Positions 7,992 through 17,190 are shown, counted from the stretch's first letter. The stretch: 64,000 nucleotides of DNA from Streptomyces benahoarensis (GCF_007280575.1 NZ_VKJP01000001.1:96359-160358); one strand, 5' to 3'. Notes: generated from the letters alone by a model not told the origin. A program made the numbers and translations.

Positions 7992-9212
7992 ATGCGCAAG
8001 ATCACCATCGTCGGAGCCGGTCAGGCCGGTCTCCAGCTCGGTATCGGCCTGATCGACCACGGTTACGACGTCACCCTCGTCTCCAACCGCACCGGAGACC
8101 AGATCCGCGAGGGCCGGGTCATGTCCAGCCAGGCCATGTTCGGCACCGCACTGGCCCACGAGCGCAACCTCGGCCTCGACTTCTGGGGCGACGCCTGCCC
8201 CGCGATCGCCGGACTCGGTGTGAACATCGCCGACGGCCAGGGCGGCCGCGCGATCTCCTTCGACGCCCGCCTGGAGGCCACCGCCCGCTCCATCGACCAG
8301 CGCGTCAAGATGCCGCTCTGGATGGGTGAGTTCGCGCGCCGCGGCGGCCGCCTCGACTTCCGCGAGGCCGGGATCGGGGACCTGGAGCGCTACGCCGCCG
8401 AGTCCGACCTGGTGATCGTCGCGGCCGGAAAGGGCCAGATCGCCGGGTTGTTCGAGCGGGACGCGCAGCGTTCCCCGTACAACGCCCCGCAGCGCGCGCT
8501 GGCCCTGGCGTATGTCACCGGCATGGAGCCGCTGCCGCACCGCACCGGTGTCAGCTTCAACGTCATCCCCGGTGCGGGCGAGTACTTCACCATGCCCAGC
8601 CTCACCACCAGCGGCCCCTGCGACATCATGTTCTTCGAGGGCGTCCCGGGCGGTCCGCTCGACTGCTTCGACGGGCTCGCCCCCGACCAGCAGCTGGCGA
8701 CGTTCCTGGAGCTGCTGCGGACGTACGTCCCGTGGGAGGCCGAGCGCTGCACCGATGTCGCGCTCACCGACTGGAACGGCACCCTCGCGGGCCGCTTCGC
8801 GCCGACCGTCCGCAAGCCCGTCGCCACGCTGCCCTCCGGCGCGCAGGTCCTCGGCCTCGCCGACGTCGTCGTCCTCAACGACCCGGTCACCGGCCAGGGG
8901 TCCAACAACGCCTCGAAGTGCGCGGCCTCCTACCTCGCCGCCATCCTGGACCACGGCGACCGCCCGTACGACGCGGCGTTCATGGAGCTGGCCTTCGGCC
9001 GCTTCTGGGACACCGCGCAGTCCGCCACCACCTGGACCAACGCGATGCTCGGCGCCCCGCCGCAGCACGTCCTGGAGCTGTTCGGCGCGGCGACCGTCAA
9101 CCCCCGTGTCGCCGCGCGCTTCGTCAACGGCTTCGACGACCCGCGCGACTTCTTCCACTGGTTCATGGACCCGGCCGCCGCGCAGAACTACCTGGCCGAG
9201 GTCAGCGCCTGA
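7992..9212 (+). CDS. styA1: Styrene/indole monooxygenase oxygenase subunit (StyA-like)
   Basis: 406 residues, the size of StyA. It begins with an FAD-binding Rossmann motif (GAGQAG, residues 8-13), and carries the family sequences GRVMSSQAMFGTALAHERNL, FEGVPGGPLDCF and LNDPVTGQGSNNASKCAASY. Members are FAD-dependent two-component oxygenases that take reduced FAD from a separate reductase and epoxidise styrene or indole. There is no separate styB beside it, but the next gene carries a fused reductase domain, the arrangement known as StyA1/StyA2B. A divergent AraC regulator is the likely control. The natural substrate may be indole or another aryl-alkene. Confidence 0.92.
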   Translation: MRKITIVGAGQAGLQLGIGLIDHGYDVTLVSNRTGDQIREGRVMSSQAMFGTALAHERNLGLDFWGDACPAIAGLGVNIADGQGGRAISFDARLEATARSIDQRVKMPLWMGEFARRGGRLDFREAGIGDLERYAAESDLVIVAAGKGQIAGLFERDAQRSPYNAPQRALALAYVTGMEPLPHRTGVSFNVIPGAGEYFTMPSLTTSGPCDIMFFEGVPGGPLDCFDGLAPDQQLATFLELLRTYVPWEAERCTDVALTDWNGTLAGRFAPTVRKPVATLPSGAQVLGLADVVVLNDPVTGQGSNNASKCAASYLAAILDHGDRPYDAAFMELAFGRFWDTAQSATTWTNAMLGAPPQHVLELFGAATVNPRVAARFVNGFDDPRDFFHWFMDPAAAQNYLAEVSA

Positions 9213-9277
9213 GCGCACGTCGGGACATCTGACGGCAGCTCAGCGATACACACATCACGAGAGCAGGACAGCAGGAC

Positions 9278-10999
9278 ATGAGAAGGATCGCGGTGATCGG
9301 CGCCGGTCAGGCGGGCGCCCAACTCGCCCTGGGGCTTCAGGCGCACGGCTACGACGTCACCCTGGTCACCGACCGCAGCCCCGACGAGATACGCCGCGGT
9401 CCGGTCATGTCCAGCCAGTGCATGTTCGACACCGCGCTGCACAACGAGCGCGAACTCGGCCTGCACCACTGGGAGGAGAAGGCCCCGGACATCTCCGGTA
9501 TCGCCTTCTCCCTCATCGGTCCGCACGGCACTCCGGACATCTCCTGGCGCGCGCCGCTGGAGGGCCCCGCGCACTCCGTCGACCAGCGGGTCAAGTGCGC
9601 GGCCTGGATCGAGCAGTTCGCGGACGGCCACGGCGAGATCGTGCTGCACGAGGCGGGGGTCAACGACCTCGAGTGGTACGCCCGTACGCACGATCTCGTC
9701 GTGGTCTCCACGGGCAAGGGCGAGCTGAGCCGGCTCTTCCCGCGGAACTCCGAACTCTCCCCGTACGACCTCCCGCGCCGTGCGCTGGCGCTGACGTACG
9801 TCACGGGCGCGGCGCCACGGGAGGGGGAGGCAGCCATCCACTACCGGCTGGTCCCCGGCGTCGGCGAGTACTTCTCCTTCCCCGCCCTCACCACGACGGG
9901 ACCCTGCGAGATCATGGTCTTCGAGGGCGTCCCCGGCGGCCCGATGGACTGCTGGGACGACGTCCACACACCCGAAGGCCACCTCACCCGCTCGCTGGAA
10001 ATCCTCCACCGGTTCTTCCCCGACGAGTTCGAGCGCCACCGGCACTCCCACCTCACCGACAACGGCGGCGTGTTGCGCGGCAGGGTCACCCCGACCGTCC
10101 GGCATCCCGTCGCCCGCCTGGCCTCCGGCCGTCACGTCCTCGGCATGGCCGACGCCGTCGTCCTCAACGACCCGATCACCGGCCAGGGGTCGAACAACGC
10201 GGCGCAGGCTGCGACCCAGTACCTCGACAGCATCCTCCGTCACGGCACCGCGGAGTTCACCGCGCAGTGGATGCAGCGCACCTTCGACAACTTCTGGCGC
10301 GGCTGGGCCCAATGGGCCGTCGGCTGGACCAATTCCCTGCTGACCGACCTGGGTCCCCATCACCGCGAGATCCTGACGACGGCGGCCGAGATCCCTTCGG
10401 TCGCGGGCGCTCTCGCCGCCGGGTTCGACGATCCGCGCACCCTCTACCGCTGGTGGTTCGAGGAGGCCGAGGCCCACCGTTTCCTCACCGAGAAGCGCGC
10501 CCAGCACGCCGCCCGCTTCGACGGCCGCGAACTGCGCCGTGCGCTGGGCCAGTACGCCACCGGCGTGACCGTGGTGACGGCCCGCGCCCCCGACGGCCGC
10601 AATGTCGGCATGACGGCGAACTCCTTCACCTCCGTCTCCCTGGACCCGCCCCTCGTCCTGTGGTGCCCCGGCAAGAACAGCCCGAGCCTGCCGGACTTCA
10701 CCGACGCCTCACACTTCGCCGTCCACGTACTCGCCGCCGACCAGCACCACCTCTCCCGCCAGTTCGCCACCCCGTCCGACGACAAGTTCCGCGGTACGCC
10801 GACCACCCCCGGTATCGCCGGAACTCCCCTCCTGGACGGCGCGGTCGCCCGTTTCCAGTGCCGGACCGTCCAGCGCCTCGACGCCGGTGACCACATCATC
10901 TTCCTCGGCGAGGTCGAACAGTACGAGTCCGACGGCGGCACCCCGCTGGTGTTCCACTCGGGGTATTACCACGTGGCGACGAAGCATCCGGATCTGTGA
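9278..10999 (+). CDS. styA2B: Self-sufficient styrene monooxygenase: StyA-like oxygenase fused to flavin reductase
   Basis: 573 residues. Residues 1 to about 405 are a second StyA-like oxygenase (GAGQAG at 8-13, GPVMSSQCMFDTALHNEREL, LNDPITGQGSNNAAQAATQY). Residues about 408-573 are a short-chain flavin reductase (LRRALGQYATGVTVVTAR, GMTANSFTSVSLDPPLVLWC). The order oxygenase-reductase equals StyA2B described in Rhodococcus opacus 1CP, where the fused reductase also feeds the adjacent StyA1. The start ATG at 9278 lies 65 bp after styA1, so both genes should be one transcript. By analogy it forms epoxides of styrene and indole (giving indigo) at low rates and supplies reduced FAD. Confidence 0.93.
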   Translation: MRRIAVIGAGQAGAQLALGLQAHGYDVTLVTDRSPDEIRRGPVMSSQCMFDTALHNERELGLHHWEEKAPDISGIAFSLIGPHGTPDISWRAPLEGPAHSVDQRVKCAAWIEQFADGHGEIVLHEAGVNDLEWYARTHDLVVVSTGKGELSRLFPRNSELSPYDLPRRALALTYVTGAAPREGEAAIHYRLVPGVGEYFSFPALTTTGPCEIMVFEGVPGGPMDCWDDVHTPEGHLTRSLEILHRFFPDEFERHRHSHLTDNGGVLRGRVTPTVRHPVARLASGRHVLGMADAVVLNDPITGQGSNNAAQAATQYLDSILRHGTAEFTAQWMQRTFDNFWRGWAQWAVGWTNSLLTDLGPHHREILTTAAEIPSVAGALAAGFDDPRTLYRWWFEEAEAHRFLTEKRAQHAARFDGRELRRALGQYATGVTVVTARAPDGRNVGMTANSFTSVSLDPPLVLWCPGKNSPSLPDFTDASHFAVHVLAADQHHLSRQFATPSDDKFRGTPTTPGIAGTPLLDGAVARFQCRTVQRLDAGDHIIFLGEVEQYESDGGTPLVFHSGYYHVATKHPDL

Positions 11000-11569
11000 A
11001 ACCGGCCGCCGGGCGCGGCTCCTCTCACACGGAGGCGCACACCCGGAGTGCCGACGGCCCCCCGCGACGTCGGCAAGCGGCACCATGTCGCCGAGTGACG
11101 CACACCAGTGGCGACGTGCCGGCCCGCGACCGGGATCCGAGAGCGACAGGGACCGCTCGGCCGACGCGACGAACTCACCTCGAATGACGAGAAGTTGCCC
11201 CTACCGGACGGCCGGATGGAGACGACCGGTCCCAGGGCGTATCCATCACGCCGGCGAGTCGTTGGTGGGTGCGTGGCGGCGTCGCCATGAGGTGGCTGAC
11301 CAGGCACGGATGAGGGCCGAGCGGCTACCGGTCCCGCCACGAAGGGGCCGGTAAGGCCTCCGCCGCCGGGCGCGCCGGAGCGGGCGCCCCGGAGTCCCGC
11401 GCCGTTCCGGTTCGCGCTCTTGCACCTCCGTCATTTAGCGACATAGCGTCGCTTGAGGACACGGGAAGAAACATGTCCGTCCGCGGTGGCGGATCGGCGG
11501 CGTGGGCGCCGTCCGACCGTGCCGGGACCCGTCGACCGCCGAGGCTCATCGACCATCGAGGTACGCATC
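11000..11569. other. Gene-free stretch before the P450 operon
   Basis: About 570 bp with no frame that looks like a protein family. The 3' part should hold the promoter for the operon starting at 11570. The short palindrome AGCGAC-N5-GTCGCT (11437-11453) lies 117 bp before the P450 start and may be an operator. Confidence 0.5.
11437..11453. promoter_or_regulatory. Short palindrome, possible operator
   Basis: AGCGAC and GTCGCT are perfect inverted halves with a 5-nt spacer in a locally AT-richer stretch (TCATTTAGCG). The position fits an operator of the P450 operon, but the half-sites are only 6 bp. Confidence 0.35.
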
Positions 11570-12838
11570 GTGAACTCGCCGACACCGCAGGCACAGACAC
11601 TGCTCTTCTCGCTGTTCACACCGGAAGGGCGGGAGAACCCGCACCCTGCGCTGGAAGCTCTGCGGCGGACCGCGCCCGTGTACCACGACCCGGATCTGGA
11701 CACGTTTTTCCTGACCACTTTCGCGGACTGTCAGACCGTCCTCACCGACGCCGCCCACCGCGCCCCCGACCTGGCCTGGTGCGAGGAGAATCTGCCGGAC
11801 TGGCGGGAGCACCCGGCGGCCGACTTCTTCTACTCCTCGATGCTGCGGGCCGGTGGCGCCGACCACACCCGCCTGCGCCGACTCGCCGGAAAGGGCTTCA
11901 CGCCACGCCGGGTGGCCGCGCTGCAGGCGGCCATCGAGAAGATCACCGATGGTCTGCTCGACGACCTCGCCGACGCCACCTCGGACGGCGGCACGGCCAA
12001 TTTCCAGGACCTCGTCGGCTACCCGCTCCCCGTGGCCGTGGTCGGTGAGCTGATCGGTGTGCCGGAGGCCGACCGGGTCCGGTTCCGGTCGCTCGGCGGC
12101 GATGCCAGTCGGCTGCTGGAGCCGGTACGTACCCCGGAGGACTGGGAGCGGGCGGATGGTGCGGTGGAACAACTACGCGAGTATTTCGGGGAGTTAGCCG
12201 ATCGGCGCCGGCGTGAGCCCGCGGATGATCTCGCCACCACGTTGGCCCGGGAGAGCGAGGGGAGGTTGACGGAGCACGAACTCGTCGACACGCTGCTGCT
12301 GGTGTTCGTCGCGGGGTTCGAGACCACCACCGGGCTGCTGGGAATGGCCGTGCACACCCTGCTGAACCACCCCGGCCAGCTGGCCCTGGTCTCGGCCGAC
12401 CCCCGCCTGGTGCCGCAGGCCGTCGAGGAGTCGCTGCGCTGGGACACGCCCGTCCAGATGACCGAGCGCATCGCCGGTCGGGCCGGGGTCATCGGTGGGG
12501 TGCCGGTCCCGGAGGGCGCCAACGTCACCACCGTGCTGACCGCCGCCAACCGCGACCCCGCACAGCACCCGGACCCGCACCGCTTCGATGTGACCCGCAC
12601 CGGCACCAGGGTGCTCAGCTTCAGCGGCGGGCCGCACTACTGCCTGGGCGCCGCCCTGGCCCGTATGGAGGGCGCGGTCGCCCTGCGCCGCTTGTTCGCC
12701 CGCTTCCCCCGGCTGGCGCCCGCCGGGGACCCGGTGCGGCGGGAGTCCTTCAGCCTGCGCGTCTTCGAGGATCTGCCCGTCCGCCACGGCCCCGCCGCCG
12801 TACCGACCGTCACGAACTCCGGAAAGGCCGCCGCATGA
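11570..12838 (+). CDS. Cytochrome P450
   Basis: 422 residues from GTG 11570, preceded by GAGGT at 8 nt; the open frame upstream has no family sequence. The I-helix oxygen-binding motif reads VAGFETTTGLLG. The ExxR motif is EESLRW. The heme loop is FSGGPHYCLGAALARME, with the cysteine ligand at residue 358. It resembles soluble bacterial biosynthetic P450s of the CYP107 kind. It would hydroxylate, epoxidise or desaturate a substrate, possibly bound to the carrier protein encoded at 16912. Its stop overlaps the next start (ATGA, 12835-12838), so it is the first gene of a coupled operon. No ferredoxin gene is in the window. Confidence 0.92.
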   Translation: MNSPTPQAQTLLFSLFTPEGRENPHPALEALRRTAPVYHDPDLDTFFLTTFADCQTVLTDAAHRAPDLAWCEENLPDWREHPAADFFYSSMLRAGGADHTRLRRLAGKGFTPRRVAALQAAIEKITDGLLDDLADATSDGGTANFQDLVGYPLPVAVVGELIGVPEADRVRFRSLGGDASRLLEPVRTPEDWERADGAVEQLREYFGELADRRRREPADDLATTLARESEGRLTEHELVDTLLLVFVAGFETTTGLLGMAVHTLLNHPGQLALVSADPRLVPQAVEESLRWDTPVQMTERIAGRAGVIGGVPVPEGANVTTVLTAANRDPAQHPDPHRFDVTRTGTRVLSFSGGPHYCLGAALARMEGAVALRRLFARFPRLAPAGDPVRRESFSLRVFEDLPVRHGPAAVPTVTNSGKAAA

Positions 12839-13968
12839 GTTTTCTGGACACCGAGCGCGAGGTGCTCGAACGACTGCTGCCCGGCCTCGACGCCGCGCTC
12901 GCCGGGCACCCGCTGGCCACGCTGGAGCGGCCCGGCAGCCCCGGCGTCGCGGCGTTCCGGGACGCCGGGGGAACCGCCCTGCTGGTGCCCGGGGAGAGCA
13001 GCGGCATCGGCGCGAGCCCGCTGGAGGCCGTCCGGCTCCAGCGGGCCGTGGGCGCCCGCTGCCCCTCGCTGGCCGTCGCCACCACCATGCACCACTTCTC
13101 GGTGGCCGGCCTGGTGGAGGCCACCCGGCACGGGGGCGGTTTCGCGTGGATGCTGCTGGAGGCCGTCGTCAACGACCGGCTGCTGCTGGCGTCCGGCTTC
13201 GCCGAGGGCCGCACCGGCCAGTCCGTCCTGCGCCCGGCCATCACCGCCGAGCGGCGCGGCGACCACATCGTGCTCAACGGCAGCAAGAAACCGTGCAGCC
13301 TCGCCCGCTCCATGGACGTCCTCACCGCCTCCGTGACGATGACCGACGAGGACGGCACCGAGCGCCTGGCGGTGGCCATCGTTCCCGCGACGGCCGACGG
13401 CGTGTCCGTACGGCCCTTCTGGGGCAACTCCGTGCTGGCCGGTGCCGAGAGCGAGGAAGTGGTCCTCACCGACGTCGCGTTGGACCCGCAGATGGTCGTC
13501 ACCACCGACGTCACTGCCGGATCGGCGCTGGACGCGCTGCACGTCGCGGGCTTCCTCTGGTTCGAGCTGCTGATGACGGCCGGGTACCTGGGCACGGCCA
13601 GCGCCCTGGCGGAGCGGGTGCTGCGACGCGGCGGGGGCTCCGCCGCCGACCGGGCCACGCTCGTCACCGAACTCGACGCCGCCATGCTGGCGGTGGAGGC
13701 CGTGGCCCGGGAGATGGGCGAGGCCACCGGGTGGGGCGAGGCGCTGCTGGTCAGGGCGTTGACCGCGCGCTACGCCGCGCAGGACGCCATCGCCCGCGCC
13801 ACGCCGGTCGCGCTGGCCGCGCTCGGCGGGATGTCCTTCATCGGCTCCGACGAGGGCACCTACCTCGCCTCGGCCGCGACCGGCCTCGCCTTCCACCCGC
13901 CGTCCCGGGGCCGGACGGCCGAGGCGCTGTGCGCGGCCGTGGACGGCCAGGCGCTGCGGGTCGGGTGA
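12835..13968 (+). CDS. Acyl-CoA dehydrogenase-like flavoprotein
   Basis: 377 residues. The fold pattern is that of acyl-CoA dehydrogenases: helical N-terminus (LLPGLDAALAGHPLATL), beta-domain with ITAERRGDHIVLNGSKKPC in place of the usual 'G..LNG.K....', and helical C-terminus ending LALAALGGMSFIGSDEG. It is more divergent than primary-metabolism enzymes. In a cluster with a carrier protein it may act on acyl-ACP as a desaturase, as acyl-CoA dehydrogenase homologues do in tambjamine-type pathways, or as a flavin-dependent hydroxylase. The start overlaps the P450 stop by 4 bp. Confidence 0.82.
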   Translation: MSFLDTEREVLERLLPGLDAALAGHPLATLERPGSPGVAAFRDAGGTALLVPGESSGIGASPLEAVRLQRAVGARCPSLAVATTMHHFSVAGLVEATRHGGGFAWMLLEAVVNDRLLLASGFAEGRTGQSVLRPAITAERRGDHIVLNGSKKPCSLARSMDVLTASVTMTDEDGTERLAVAIVPATADGVSVRPFWGNSVLAGAESEEVVLTDVALDPQMVVTTDVTAGSALDALHVAGFLWFELLMTAGYLGTASALAERVLRRGGGSAADRATLVTELDAAMLAVEAVAREMGEATGWGEALLVRALTARYAAQDAIARATPVALAALGGMSFIGSDEGTYLASAATGLAFHPPSRGRTAEALCAAVDGQALRVG

Positions 13969-13972
13969 CGGG

Positions 13973-15112
13973 ATGACCGCAGCGACAGGTCCCACCGTCG
14001 AGATCCTGCCCGGCGTCGACGCCATCCCCGCCGGGACATGGGACGAGCTTGCCCCGCCGCACGACCCCATGTGGGGGCGGGAGGTGTTCGCGGCGATGGA
14101 ACGCGGTGCCATCGGCCCGGACGGCTACGCCTACGCGGTGGTCCGTGAGGCGGGCCGCACGGTCGCGGTCCTGCCGCTGGCCGCCGTCCGCGGGCTGCGC
14201 CTGGACCAGGTCGTCGGGGAGCGGGAGCGTCAGCTGCTCGCTCCCGTACGGCGGCTGTGCCCTGGCCTGCTGCGCGTGCCGATGCTGTTCTGCGGCAACT
14301 TCCTGGGCCAGGGGCACGTCCTGAGCCGGGAACCGCTGCCGGGCCCGGTCGCCGCGCTGTTGGTACGTACGGTGCTCGACCATGCGCGGCGCCACCGGCT
14401 CGGCACCGTCGTCCTCAAGGACTTCGCCCCCGGCGAGCTGGCGACCCTGCGACCGGCACTGGAGGCGGCGGGCTTCTTCCAGGTGCCGAGCATGCCGGAC
14501 ACCGAACTGGCCCTGGGGTACGACTCGTTCGACGAGTATGTCGCCGCACTGCCCGCCAAGGCGCGCCGCAATGTCCGCAGCAAGCTGCGCAAGTTCCATG
14601 CCCGGGGCGACCTGCGGATCGAGGTGCTTTCCGACTTCGCCGATCTGGTCCCCGCCATGCTGGGGCTGTACCGGCAGGTGATGGACCGGGCCGACCAGAC
14701 GCTCGACGTCCTCGACGCGTCGTTCCTCCGGGCGCTCCACCGGCCCGGCGGCCCGGACCAGCGGCTGGTGGCCTGCTTCGAGGGGGACCGGCTCGTCGCG
14801 TATCTGCACTGTCTCTTCCGCGGCGAGGGCGCGATCGGGGCACGTATCGGGCTCGACTACCGGCTGGCCCACGAGGCGCACCTCTACCACCACGTCCACT
14901 ACGCGGCCATCGAGCTGGCGATCGGCCGCGGGTGCCGCCACATCCGGTTCGCGCAGACCGCCTACGAGCCCAAACGGGAGCTGGGCTGCACGCTGGTCGA
15001 GCAGCGCTACGCCCTCACCCATGTACGCCCGCTGCCCCGCGCGGTACTGCGCCGGCTGCTTCCGCGCGCGCTCGAAACGGCGCTCGCCCGGACGCTCGCG
15101 CCCCGGTCATGA
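13973..15112 (+). CDS. FemAB/GNAT-like N-acyltransferase (Acetyltransf_6 type)
   Basis: 379 residues. The C-terminal half carries the BioF2/FemAB-like GNAT pattern: LPAKARRNVRSKLRKF, DLVPAMLGLYRQVMDRADQT, LVACFEGDRLVAYLHCLFRG, GLDYRLAHEAHLYHHVHYAA and AYEPKRELGCTLVEQRYAL. Relatives attach an acyl or aminoacyl group to an amine, and a distant GNAT-type member is the bacterial ceramide synthase. Here it may N-acylate an amine made by the aminotransferase gene at 15644. It starts only 4 bp after the previous stop. No signal peptide or membrane helix is seen. Confidence 0.75.
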   Translation: MTAATGPTVEILPGVDAIPAGTWDELAPPHDPMWGREVFAAMERGAIGPDGYAYAVVREAGRTVAVLPLAAVRGLRLDQVVGERERQLLAPVRRLCPGLLRVPMLFCGNFLGQGHVLSREPLPGPVAALLVRTVLDHARRHRLGTVVLKDFAPGELATLRPALEAAGFFQVPSMPDTELALGYDSFDEYVAALPAKARRNVRSKLRKFHARGDLRIEVLSDFADLVPAMLGLYRQVMDRADQTLDVLDASFLRALHRPGGPDQRLVACFEGDRLVAYLHCLFRGEGAIGARIGLDYRLAHEAHLYHHVHYAAIELAIGRGCRHIRFAQTAYEPKRELGCTLVEQRYALTHVRPLPRAVLRRLLPRALETALARTLAPRS

Positions 15113-15155
15113 GCACGCCGCCGCATCCGCAATTCCCTCTCACGGAAAGGCCGTC

Positions 15156-15602
15156 ATGCCCCGCGTCGAAGTAGAGCTTCATATCGCCGCCCCGCCGGAC
15201 CGGAGCTGGGCCGCCGTCGTCGACGTCGAGAGCTACCCCGCCTGCATGGAGAACGTCCGGTCCCTCACGGTCGTCGAACAGAACGGCCCGCGGGAGCGGA
15301 CCACCGCCTGGTCCGTCCATCTCAAGGGGTCGGTCCTCGAATGGACCGAGGCGGAGCGGATCGACGAGGAGGCCCGCCGCTTCGACTTCCACCAGGTCAG
15401 CGGCGACCTCGCACACTTCGTCGGCCACTGGGCCATCCGCCCGGCCGACGACGGCGGCAGCCTGGTGTCCCTGCATGTCGAGTTCGACATCGGTATCCCG
15501 CTGCTCTCCGAAATGCTGAACCCCGTCGCCGCCACCGCGCTGCGCGAGAACGCCGAGCAGATGCTCACCGCGCTGGAGCGCCGCCTGACCGGCTCCGTCT
15601 GA
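15156..15602 (+). CDS. SRPBCC/START-like cyclase or lipid-binding protein
   Basis: 148 residues from ATG 15156 (upstream ACGGAAAGG). It has the SRPBCC pattern VEVELHIAAPPDRSWAAVVD, YPACMENVRS, FVGHWAIRPADDGGSLVSLH and a long C-terminal helix. The family includes polyketide aromatase/cyclases, COQ10-like lipid-binding proteins and ligand carriers. In this operon it could fold or cyclise a carrier-bound beta-keto chain or chaperone a hydrophobic intermediate; no catalytic residues can be assigned. Confidence 0.8.
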   Translation: MPRVEVELHIAAPPDRSWAAVVDVESYPACMENVRSLTVVEQNGPRERTTAWSVHLKGSVLEWTEAERIDEEARRFDFHQVSGDLAHFVGHWAIRPADDGGSLVSLHVEFDIGIPLLSEMLNPVAATALRENAEQMLTALERRLTGSV

Positions 15603-15643
15603 CCGGCACCGCCCCTCGCCCATCCCTGTCCAGGAGGCCGCAC

Positions 15644-16891
15644 ATGACCGACCCGTCCCAGGCCGCCGCGGTGTTCGAGCGGTTGCGCCGCCACCAGTCG
15701 CCCAAGCTCGCCCTGACCGGCAAGTTCGCCGGACGGGGCGCCGTGGAGGCCGCCGCGTCGGGCTCGCGGGTCACCCTCTCCGACGGCCGTTCGGCCCTGG
15801 ACTTCGGCTCGTACGCGGTCACCCTGCTCGGCCACCGCCACCCCGGCGTCGCCGCCGCCGTGCAGCGGCAGCTGGAGGTGATGCCGACCTCCACCCGGAG
15901 CCTGGCCAACCCCGTCAGCGCCGAGGCGGCCGCCGTCCTCGCCGACTATCTGGGCGGCACCCTGCCCAAGGTCCACCTCGGGCTCAACGGGTCCGACGCC
16001 GTGGAGATCGCGGTCAAGCTCGCCCGCCTCGCCTCCGACCGGGACCGGGTACTGGCGGTGCGCGGCGGCTTCCACGGCAAGACGATCGGCGCGCTGGCGC
16101 TCACCCACAGCCCCCTGTTCCGTAAGGGACTGCGCGGCTGCACCACGGACGTCGTCCACCTCGACCCCGACGACGCCGACGCGGTCCGCAGGGAATGTGC
16201 CCGGGGCCCGGTCGCCGCACTGGTCTTCGAGCCCGTCCAGGGGGAGAACGGCGCCGTACCGCTCTCCCCCGAGGTGCTGCGGCGGTGGGCGCGGGACGCG
16301 CACGCGCAGGGTTCCTTCGTGATCGCCGACGAGATCCAGTGCGGCCTGCGGCGCTGCGGTGAACGTTCGGTCGCCCTCGCCGAAGGGCTGCCCGTCGACG
16401 CGGTGCTCGTCGGCAAGCCGCTCGGCGGCGGCATCGTGCCGCTGTCCGCGATGGTGTGCTCAAAGGAGCTGTACGCGCCCCTGGCGGCCGACCCGTTCCT
16501 GCATTCGGCGACCTTCGGCGGGCACCCGCTCAGCTGCGCCGCCCTGCCCGCCGCGCTGACGGCCGTGGAGGAGCTGACCGGCCACGGCCGTCAGCTGACC
16601 GACCGGCTGGCCGCCGGTCTGCGCGCCCTCCACACGCGCCACGGGCAGGTCATGAGCGGTTTCCACGGCCGGGGCCTGCTGTGGGGCATCGACTTCACCG
16701 CGCCGGGGGCCGCCGGGGAGGTCGTCGTCGGCCTGGCCGACGCCGGGCTGCTCGTCTCGCCCTGTCTGAGCCGCCCCACGACCGTACGGCTGCTGCCCCC
16801 GCTGACCACCACGGCCGCCGAGCTGGACGAGGCCCTGGACATCCTCGACGCCGCCCTCGACGGCGCGGGCCGCGCCCTCACCGCCGACTGA
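15644..16891 (+). CDS. Class III (omega) PLP-dependent aminotransferase
   Basis: 415 residues from ATG 15644 after CAGGAGGCC. It shows all class III aminotransferase marks: LNGSDAVEIAVKLARL, RGGFHGKTIGAL, FEPVQGENGAV, IADEIQCGLRRCG with the PLP-binding aspartate, and VGKPLGGGIVP with the Schiff-base lysine at residue 258. Such enzymes turn an aldehyde or ketone into an amine. A thioester-reductase-like gene (18469) in the same operon could supply the aldehyde. It is not an alpha-oxoamine synthase, so a sphingolipid-type condensation is unlikely. Confidence 0.9.
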   Translation: MTDPSQAAAVFERLRRHQSPKLALTGKFAGRGAVEAAASGSRVTLSDGRSALDFGSYAVTLLGHRHPGVAAAVQRQLEVMPTSTRSLANPVSAEAAAVLADYLGGTLPKVHLGLNGSDAVEIAVKLARLASDRDRVLAVRGGFHGKTIGALALTHSPLFRKGLRGCTTDVVHLDPDDADAVRRECARGPVAALVFEPVQGENGAVPLSPEVLRRWARDAHAQGSFVIADEIQCGLRRCGERSVALAEGLPVDAVLVGKPLGGGIVPLSAMVCSKELYAPLAADPFLHSATFGGHPLSCAALPAALTAVEELTGHGRQLTDRLAAGLRALHTRHGQVMSGFHGRGLLWGIDFTAPGAAGEVVVGLADAGLLVSPCLSRPTTVRLLPPLTTTAAELDEALDILDAALDGAGRALTAD

Positions 16892-16911
16892 CCCCGACCC
16901 AGGAGAACGAC

Positions 16912-17190
16912 GTGACCGACCCCGCAGCCCCCCAGGCCCCCGCCACCGGACCGGCGCTGGCCGACATCGTCCGCGCGACCATCGCCGACGTTCTGGGCAC
17001 CACGCCCGACGACATCTCCGACAGCACCGACCTGGAAGCCGACCACGGCGTCGACAGCCTGGAGCTGATGGCCATCGGCGCCCAGCTCGAACGCGCCCTC
17101 GGGGTGCAGATCTCGCCCGAGGACCTGATGCGCGCCGAGAACGTCGGCCACGCCATCGCCCTCCTGACCGAGCGGAAGGCCGCCCGGTGA
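16912..17190 (+). CDS. Acyl carrier protein
   Basis: 92 residues from GTG 16912, preceded by AGGAGAACG. The phosphopantetheine site is the serine at residue 49 in HGVDSLELMAIG. The four-helix ACP pattern and the closing helix (GHAIALLTERKAA) are clear. It should carry the growing acyl chain for the ketosynthase encoded next; its TGA overlaps the GTG of that gene (17187-17190), so the two are translationally coupled. Confidence 0.93.
   Translation: MTDPAAPQAPATGPALADIVRATIADVLGTTPDDISDSTDLEADHGVDSLELMAIGAQLERALGVQISPEDLMRAENVGHAIALLTERKAAR

Noticed and set aside
11453..11569. Extended P450 start at 11453
   Set aside because: The extra 39 residues are Arg-rich and unlike P450 N-termini; GTG 11570 has a well-spaced GAGGT.
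15644..16891. Serine palmitoyltransferase-like enzyme for sphingolipids
   Set aside because: The motifs (LNGSDAVE, ADEIQCG, GKPLGGG) are class III aminotransferase, not alpha-oxoamine synthase.
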